Source: Chrysopilus asiliformis (taxonomy: Eukaryota > Arthropoda > Insecta > Diptera > Rhagionidae). Taken from it: a stretch of DNA of 64,000 nt. Position 1 is the stretch's first letter. The number at the start of each line of letters is the position of its first letter. This document shows positions 57,311 through 64,000 of the stretch, one piece after another. The position numbers and the translations under genes were made by a program. The stretch spans positions 101,316,284 through 101,380,283 of the forward strand of contig OZ035962.1 in NCBI GenBank assembly GCA_964034945.1, read 5' to 3'. Under the pieces are notes generated by a model. The model saw only the letters and a program-made list of their open reading frames with translations. It ran no database searches and was not told the origin of the DNA.

Positions 57311-58595
57311 CAGGGTGACCAGAAATAACTCGGACAAATTTTATTTTGAGTTGACGGAAAACAAAGGTATTTTTAGGATATTCTGTTAATGTATTATAGT
57401 TGTTGGGGATTCAGTCTAAATTTTTCACTCGGGAAGTGAAAGTCTACCGTGAATAATTATGACGCTACAATCTGACGAAAAATTATGTTGGAATTATTTC
57501 TTTGTTTAAAGCCGGTAAACAGCACTGTGACATTGTTAAATTGCATGGAGTTGCGCGGTAAACAGTGTCCGATGCAATTTTGTTTGCTTGGTTATGGAGG
57601 GGACCGTCCAGTAAGAGGTCGGAAATGGACAGTAAATACTAGGAAAACTCGGAACCTCATCAAACAGCCAATTCAATGAAATCCAAGGGTCTCTTCGAGA
57701 AAAATTTCACGTGAAACTGACATTGCGGGAGAAACGGTGCGACTAATAGCAAAAAATTAGCTTGTCCTAAAGCCTTATAAACTCTGATAAATGCAGCTGT
57801 TAACACTTGAAAATAAAATAGTGCGGCTCAAAAGATATCGGCAGCTCTTACAGCGAACCGCTGGTGAAAATTGGAAAAAAAAATTTTTCACTGACAAAAA
57901 ACTCTTTTCCATTGAGCAGTCGTACAACCATCAAAATGACAGGATTTGGGCAAAAGACGCACCTGGAAAATCTAGAATCCTTACTCGTCGCTAAAATGCA
58001 GAATCACTAATGGTTTGGGCTGGAATTTGTGCTACCGGCCAAACATCCTTAGTTTGCGTTGAAAAAGGCGTCAAAATCAATAAAGACGTTTATCAGATAG
58101 ATATATTGGAGGCCATGGTACTTCCCTGGGTCGAAAAACATTTCGGCAATCAGCAATGGACCTTTCAACAAGAGTCTGGACCGGCCCATAGATCAAAATC
58201 TGTCCAAGATTGGTGTAGCGTCAATTTTCCTGATTTCATCACTTCAGTTTAATGGCCACTGTATTCACCAGATCTGAACCCAATGGATTATACCATATGG
58301 TCATTTTAGAAAGTAGAGCCTGTTCTAAACGCCATAAAAGTTTGGAGTCCTTAAAACAAAATTTGTGTCTTGAGTGGAACAAAATATCCCTTGAGGAGCT
58401 ACGGGACACAGCTGAAAATTTTTCAAAACGACTGAAGCTATCTATCTCAGCAAAAGGCTCACACTGCGAAAACCTTTATGTTTTGTGGTTTACAACTAAC
58501 CATATTATTGTTATGAACTATTAGTTTTTTGTTTTTTCTTACTAATCAATAAAAAAGTTAAAAAATGTTTGTCCGAGTTATTTTTGGTCACCCTG
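57311..58595 (+). mobile_element. Nearly full-length Tc1/mariner-superfamily element
   Basis: TA at 57309-57310 and 58596-58597 flank 28-base-class inverted repeats (CAGGGTGACCAGAAATAACT and complement). It is 1285 bases long. Left flank GTCAAATACTCTA and right flank resemble 4520-4570, so it was inserted into a copy of the same repeat family that hosts the mariner at 4711. Confidence 0.93.
57483..58524 (+). pseudogene. Tc1/mariner transposase with frame breaks and altered catalytic residue
   Basis: Transposase of the aspartate-rich Tc1/mariner group, broken by several frame changes and stops. Visible in order: a degenerate N-terminal DNA-binding part; FTDKKLFSIEQSYNHQNDR with the first aspartate; MVWAGICATGQTSLV; QQESGPAHRSKSVQDW, where the second catalytic position is glutamate instead of the usual aspartate of QDSAPAH; a stop near 58250; then WPLYSPDLNPMDYTIWSF with the third aspartate; then a C-terminal tail to about 58480. 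The stops and the D-to-E change indicate an inactive copy. Family assignment is from the motifs and the TA-flanked ends. Confidence 0.9.
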
Positions 58596-58615
58596 TATAA
58601 GCCCAGCAAAATTTT

Positions 58616-59030
58616 ATGAAAAAAAGTCCATTTATATAGGAGAGGGGGAAAGGATTGGTCCGATTGGGTTTTGATGTATGGAATGGTTATGTAAACTCAT
58701 ATTCTAAACACATTTCATCTCTGTAAATCTTTCAATACGACTCACCGTTTTCGAGAAAATTGCAAAAAAAACTGTTTCGTTTGTATGGTGGAGGGGGGAA
58801 GAAACGGCCCACTTTTGCCCGTTCAAGAACTTAGCCCAATCATTTGGGAAAAAAAGATCTATACAAAATTTTCAAGTCTCTAGCTCAATCCTTTCGAAAG
58901 TTGTGATGTTCACGGACAGACAGATGGGCAGACAGACGGACACACAGATGGCAAGACAGATGCACAGACAGACGGACAGACAGACAGCTAGACGGACGGA
59001 CATACGGAAATCAAAATATTTTGTCATCCG
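58616..59030 (+). repeat. Interspersed repeat, right flank of the Tc1 insertion
   Basis: Matches 32690-33010: CTCATATTCTAAACACATTT, TTTTGCCCGTTCAAGAACTT, and a long degenerate CAGACAGA tail. Its left part lies before the Tc1 element (to 57308). Confidence 0.75.
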
Positions 59031-59931
59031 TAACACTCTGGTGTAGTTCATTTTTGTGTCCGACGATTGATTCGATGCGTTACACACGGTATACTATATA
59101 TAATATACTCTTATATGAAATATCATATAGAGTATAAACATTTGCCGAGCGCTCCTGAATGGATTTGAATATTATTACAAAAATGTTAGTCTGTGTACAA
59201 GATTTTTCAAAACTACTGGAGCTAGAGCCTTGAAATTTTCAACCTTTGGTAAAAATATCGCAATTTCGTTTTTCGCGATTTACTCCGCAACTACGCATTT
59301 ATCAGTAGTTTTATAGTGTTATTAAAAGTTGGAGACAATAAAATTTCCCACATTTTTGTCTTTCAGATTTTGTAAAATAAAAATTCATCTTTTAATACAT
59401 AAAACTTAACTTTTATTCGTTGGGTTATAGTGTAACTTGCATAAGAACGTAGATTGTGTATAAGAAAGTCATGTGCTGTTCACATCAAATATTTTATGTG
59501 TTATTTTTGTGTAGCAGAACTAAAATGACGGAAAGTATACTCGGAAAAAATGGATCCTAATCTGCACCTACCTACGACACGGAAAGCAATCAGGGGTGGC
59601 GAGGAAGTCAAAGGACAAGGCGATACCAAATTTCTTTGTCGCTCATTTTAATCAGTGAACCACTTAATTCCTTAATGGAAACTGTCCAGAGATAAAGTGA
59701 AATCAAAGTCGAGCACCAACCAAACTGTTGGCGGACGGGCGGGCAACACAAAAAATCAATACGTATTGCTTTCGTTTAATTCTTATTAACAATTTTATAG
59801 ACATCTAACGATGACGATGAGTCCTTGAACTATATATGAAAATATCCCCATCGCCAATGTAAAGGTGAAATACGAAGCTAACATAGCAAAAAAAAGTCCT
59901 CCCTCTTCGCGATTTTCACATTGCCCAACAT

Positions 59932-60552
59932 TAGGGTGACCATATTTATTTTGTGTCACTCCGGGACAAGATGAGCCGGAGGGAGGGGGAGAATGAAAGG
60001 AAACAACAAATGTTGTACACGAAAAGTTGAAAAATTTCAAGTTAACAATTTCGTCTTGTTTGAACGTTTTCTTGGGCAAACGAATAAAGAAAAAGGCGCA
60101 AGGAAAAAAATATTGGAGGCAGAAATTTGGGTACGAGTACTCCTCTAGATAGCATAATTTGACATAAACGAGAATCAAGAAATTAAATATGGGCAAATAA
60201 TTGCTAAGAATGTGACGCAGGCGAAATCTTTCTAACATACTGCAGAGCAATGACTTCAATGAAGATGTTTTATGCAACTCATATTTTGAAAATATCAATC
60301 GAGAGAGCAGAGGCGAAAATTTTCAAGATAAATGCGCCCGAGGTAACTTTACGTTGAAGAAATGTGCCGCAGACGGAAAAATATGTTTCACAGCACCTCC
60401 CAGCCGAATATTTTGCAAACCGTGCTTTTCGTGCTGAATAAATTACAACCGCAAATTGAATAATCCGGGACAAAAATTTAGTTTCCGGAACGTCGGGCAA
60501 CATTCTTAAATCCGTGACTTTTGCGGCCATTCCGGGACGTATGGTCACCCTA
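59932..60552. mobile_element. hAT-type MITE, second copy
   Basis: Inverted ends TAGGGTGACCATA and complement, with the same AATCCGGGACAAAA and CCATTCCGGGACGTATGG terminal region as the copy at 27547. The flanking octamers are only partly alike, so the insertion is older. It interrupts open minus-strand sequence. Confidence 0.82.
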
Positions 60553-60593
60553 CCCGTAATTGAACTTTGAAACTCGCCAAACATTTTTCAATA

Positions 60594-60865
60594 CGGATAC
60601 CTCTGAATCGGCTTCTGAAACATAAATTTTTCTTTCATTGGTATTCTTCAGAATGCAGCCTGAAAAGCGGATTTTCCATATACAGGTGTGTATAGAGCTG
60701 TGGGCTATATTCGACGAAGGGATCCTTTAACCACTTCCTGAAACTGATGGCCATAGAGATATGGTATTTTTGGCGAATATCTTTGTGTCCTCCGAGTGTG
60801 TTGGCGTAATTCATGCGATAAATGTAGATTCGAGTCGCGTCACACTCTAATTAATTCCGGTTTTA
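60594..60865 (-). CDS. Possible minus-strand terminal exon, unknown product
   Basis: A frame of about 75-85 codons runs from an AG acceptor context (AATTAATTAG) to a TGA near 60648. It has balanced composition: RIYIYRMNYANTLGGHKD, FRKWLKDPFVEYSPQLYTH, MENPLFRLHSEEYQ. A second minus-strand frame overlaps its end and runs toward the hAT insertion at 60552. Both could be chance, and no family is recognised. A pyrimidine-rich acceptor-like stretch on the plus strand at 60630-60651 argues against overconfidence. Confidence 0.2.
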
Positions 60866-61164
60866 CTTATTTTCCAGCACAGGAAGGCAAGAAAATTAAT
60901 ATAAAAACCCCGGAGGAAATCTAAAATGATGGTGTTTTCTTCTCGTGAGGTTATGACGAAGCGGTTGGTGAAAAATTTGTATGCAAGTTGAATTTACTGC
61001 ATTAATTTATAATTTTCTAAGATTCAGGTGACATGTGTGGGAGCCACTGGGGTGAATTTATATCAAAAATTTGAAATTGAACCATTTATTATGGATAGGG
61101 TTTTATTAGAAAACTCGGCTACAAAATCTCCTCAATTTAAATCCACAAATTGTTAAAAAAAAAA

Positions 61165-62113
61165 ATCTGATGTGAACAACATGTTATTTTCTTATACAAA
61201 ATCTACGTCCCCACGCAATTTACACTATAACTCGACGAATATAACATTACTTTATATAAAAATATGATTTTTTACGCCATCGGAAATCTCTCGAAAATGG
61301 TCAGAGATATCGATTTAGGGTAAAAGGCAAAAATGTAGAACATTTTAGTGTCTGTAATTCATCTATCAACTGTTTTTTTTTTCGAAAAATTTTTAGTTTG
61401 CAAGCAATCCGTAGTCTGTCTGTCAATCAGTCGGTCTGTCTCTCAGTTTGTGTACAAGATTTCTCAAAAACTACTAGAGCTAAAGCCATGAAATTGTACA
61501 GAGATGTTTAGTCCTAAAATGGGACGATTCTATCAACTTTTGGTAAAAACCCATTAACCAAAAGTAACTAAAATGGCGGCTTTTAAAAAACCCGTTTTCG
61601 CGATTTACTGCGCAATTTTTAGTAGCCATGTGAATGACAACACTTTCGCCTTTTACTAGAACTCGATATCTCAAACCATTTTTAGATAAACCGTTGTTTC
61701 AAAAAGAAAAAAAAAAACTTTCGATTCTCTCGAAAACTAACGAATTTTCGTATAAGATGAATTGAATAGAATAATATTTGCCACCATTTTGTCTTTCACA
61801 TATATTTTACCGTTATTCGCCATCTTTCACCGTTATTGAGATATTTTCACTCAATTGAAAACTGCAAACGGTTTTACGGGAAAAATAACAAAAAAAAAAA
61901 AACAAAAAAAAACAAAAAAAAAAGACTTAAACATATTAAAAAAGAGTAAAAATCTTTTATCATAAATGGATAGCTTTTACCGTTATCGAGAAATTTCAAA
62001 TTTCCTAAAGAAAGTTCATATTTTTATGTAAACTAATATTTTATTTGTTGGATTATAAATCACGCAGGAATGTAAATTTTGTATAAGAAAGTCAAGTGCT
62101 GCTGATATCAGAT
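61165..62113. mobile_element. Element with GATGTGAACAGCACATGAC-type inverted ends
   Basis: Left ATCTGATGTGAACAACATGT-TATTTTCTTATACAAAATC and the complement near 62070-62113 form inverted ends of about 60 bases. Related single ends occur at 43185, 47655, 59466 (inverted) and 63250. No coding capacity seen. Confidence 0.65.
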
Positions 62114-62182
62114 ATTTTTTATTTCGTGGTTTTCACATCAATTTTTAAGCAATCGTCACCAGGACGGACCGGAACACACTTA

Positions 62183-62247
62183 AGCCCAATTCAGACTAAC
62201 GATTGCGATTACGATTTCTATTACGATTACGATTACGATTACGATTG

Positions 62248-62294
<47 letters not shown>

Positions 62295-62508
62295 ACGATT
62301 ACGATTACAATTACGACTACGATTACGATTACGATTACGATTACGATTACGATTACGATTACGATTACGATTATGATTACGATTGCGATTACGATTGAGC
62401 TTGCTCGACCAATGAGATCAAAGCTTTCAGTTTCCTATCATTGAAAGCTTTGATCTCATTGGTCGAGAAGCTTCAAGCGTAATCGCAATGGTTAGTCTGA
62501 ATTGGGCT
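62183..62508. mobile_element. MITE with GATTAC hexanucleotide expansion, copy B
   Basis: TTA duplicated at 62180-62182 and 62509-62511. Ends AGCCCAATTCAGACTAACGA and AGCCCAATTCAGACTAACCA. GATTAC tract on the left. Perfect internal hairpin GACCAATGAGATCAAAGCTT with complement near 62445. Confidence 0.88.
62203..62396 (+). repeat. GATTAC microsatellite, second tract
   Basis: About 30 units of GATTAC with scattered GATTTC and GATTGC variants, located at the same place inside its host MITE as the tract at 22433. Confidence 0.95.
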
Positions 62509-62639
62509 TTAGACCACCTTTATCTACGGCAACTCGAAAAAGACTGTCTGTAAAGTTAGATTATGACAAAAAAAAGTTGGTAATCCAGTGTAACGTAGTG
62601 AATTTATATAACAATTTTAAAGAAGAAGGAATGACAATA

Positions 62640-63249
62640 ATTTAAACATCCCACAGGCAACTTAAGGCAGAAAATAGAGATAACCTAACATGCAGATTCA
62701 TTTAATATGCCTAAGAGTAATTTTATTTGCATATAAGGACGACTATGTACATATAATGTGCATGTATTTATCAGCTTCCTGAAGCATTGGCTTTTAATAA
62801 TAATAGTAAACAGAGTTACTGACTTAAGTTTTACTAATTCCACTTTATATTACAGTCAGCCATACAGGGTGTTATATGAAGCCATGAAATTTGTACTTTA
62901 ATGGTTAGCTTTAGCAAAGGATTAAAGCTATAGGGAAGTAAAAGTTCGTAGGTTCGTAGCTTATGGTGAAAGATTAAGCTTGCTTAGGTCAAAGTGGAAC
63001 CTTTTGCCTTTAACCAAAAGAATCATGTTTAACATGAATAGGAATATAAAACAGAGTTCAAAATGAAAATTTCCTTGAAAAATATTAACCTTTTCACTCT
63101 TTATAGTTTTTAAATTTGTATTTACAAGCAAACAGAGTGGTATTTTTTTTTACCTTCGATTTAAAGAAAACACTAAAAAAGCGGCAAAGCATCGAAAAAC
63201 TCCAAATTCTAAAGAAACTTGTTTTCCGTGAAAAATTTCCTGTGATGAC
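62640..63249. other. AT-rich spacer, nothing recognised
   Basis: No repeats with clear ends and no plausible exon. The final 270 bases of the window are likewise unassigned. Confidence 0.5.
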
Positions 63250-63730
63250 GTAAATCATAAAATATCTGATGTGAACAGCACATGACTTTATTATAAAAAA
63301 TCCTCGTTTCTACGCAATTTACACAATAATCCAAAAATTAAAATATATTTTTTTACATTTTTTTTTTAGAAAATCTGAAATATCTCCATCAGTAGTTTTG
63401 GAGAAATCTTGTACACAGACTGACAGACAGAAAAACATTTTTGCAATAATGCTCCCATCGACTAAAGGCCTGTGTCCACATGGGAGTTTATTTGCAGAAG
63501 TCGCTTCTAGAAGAGATTTCTGGTGTCACAACTTCTGGAAGTTCACTTGCAGTTAGTGTTTCCACGGGAAAAACTTTCAGAAGTCTCTGCTAGAAGCGAC
63601 TTCTGCAAAGAAACTTGCATGTGGACACAGGCCTTAAGGAGTGCTCGGCAAATGTTTTCAGGCAAAATGAAGACCGCTGAAATTTTTTATGAATACAATT
63701 CTTTATTATACTTCGTATAAGAAAGTAATA
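63250..63730 (+). repeat. Repeat of the GTGAACAGCACATGAC family, split by a MITE
   Basis: Starts ATCTGATGTGAACAGCACAT and ends TACTTCGTATAAGAAAGTAA. The 169-base MITE (63466-63634) interrupts it. A longer relative spans about 47660-48715. Confidence 0.7.
63466..63634. mobile_element. 169-base palindromic MITE, copy B
   Basis: Perfect TAA duplication (63463-63465 and 63635-63637). Same ends and length as 19536-19704. It interrupts an interspersed repeat whose intact relative is at about 48590-48620. Confidence 0.87.
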
Positions 63731-64000
63731 ATGGAGAGGTTAATGTTGAAACATGCTGTGAGCAGGGATACTGGCGTATGAAAGGATTTAACTTAATTAA
63801 AAAGGAATACCACAATCTGACAAATATGTTGCATGCATATTTGAACTATAAATTGTTAGCAGATCCTTGCAGAACGAATTTTCAACCTATCCCAATAATC
63901 ATGCAAATGAAATCGTAACCATATGTTTGAAACCACCTTGTCGTTCAAATCTAAATCCAGAGTTTCGCATAGTAATCACAGTGATATGAAAATCCGCATT

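Overview
The window is AT-rich, repeat-laden eukaryotic nuclear DNA. Genes have short GT-AG introns, coding sequence is sparse, and Tc1/mariner, hAT, piggyBac and Harbinger-like elements, LINE fragments and tRNA-derived SINEs are common. The two recognisable loci, a CRAL-TRIO lipid-carrier cluster of the insect type and an NCB5OR flavohaemoprotein gene, point to an insect, probably a dipteran. That assignment is an inference from protein style, not from a marker gene. No rRNA, functional tRNA, CRISPR, operon or prokaryotic feature was seen.

Layout. 1-14.6 kb: no host gene recognised; interspersed repeats, a LINE reverse-transcriptase tail, an internally deleted mariner, a P-like MITE and two piggyBac-type MITEs. 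14.6-15.4 kb: possible small secreted-peptide gene, unproven. 15.4-30.2 kb: AT-rich spacer with MITEs, two pogo-like transposon shells (this one and a second near 51-52 kb), a GATTAC microsatellite inside a MITE, and hAT and Harbinger-type MITEs. 30.2-40.1 kb: four intact tandem CRAL-TRIO genes, all on the plus strand, each with three exons of identical length (302/373/255 bases) and each encoding 309 residues. 42.2-49.7 kb: minus-strand Cyb5r4/NCB5OR gene with five coding exons; its first exon was not found. 50.1-64 kb: transposon-dominated DNA with nested MITEs, SINEs, a nearly complete Tc1/mariner-like element and possible but unproven exons.

The CRAL-TRIO array reads as a local expansion with later gene conversion. 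Copies 2 and 3 share nearly identical intron 1 and exon 3 but differ more in the ligand-pocket exon 2. Copy 4 carries a 665-base transposon in intron 1. The Cyb5r4 product would fuse cytochrome b5, CS and b5-reductase domains and pass electrons from NAD(P)H through FAD to haem. There is no sign that the two loci work together.

The richest signal is the transposon record. Many short elements have readable ends, and several insertions can be checked inside the window because an uninserted paralogous copy is also present (mariner, SINE-hosted MITE, CRAL-TRIO intron insertion). All family assignments rest on reading by eye; no searches were run.
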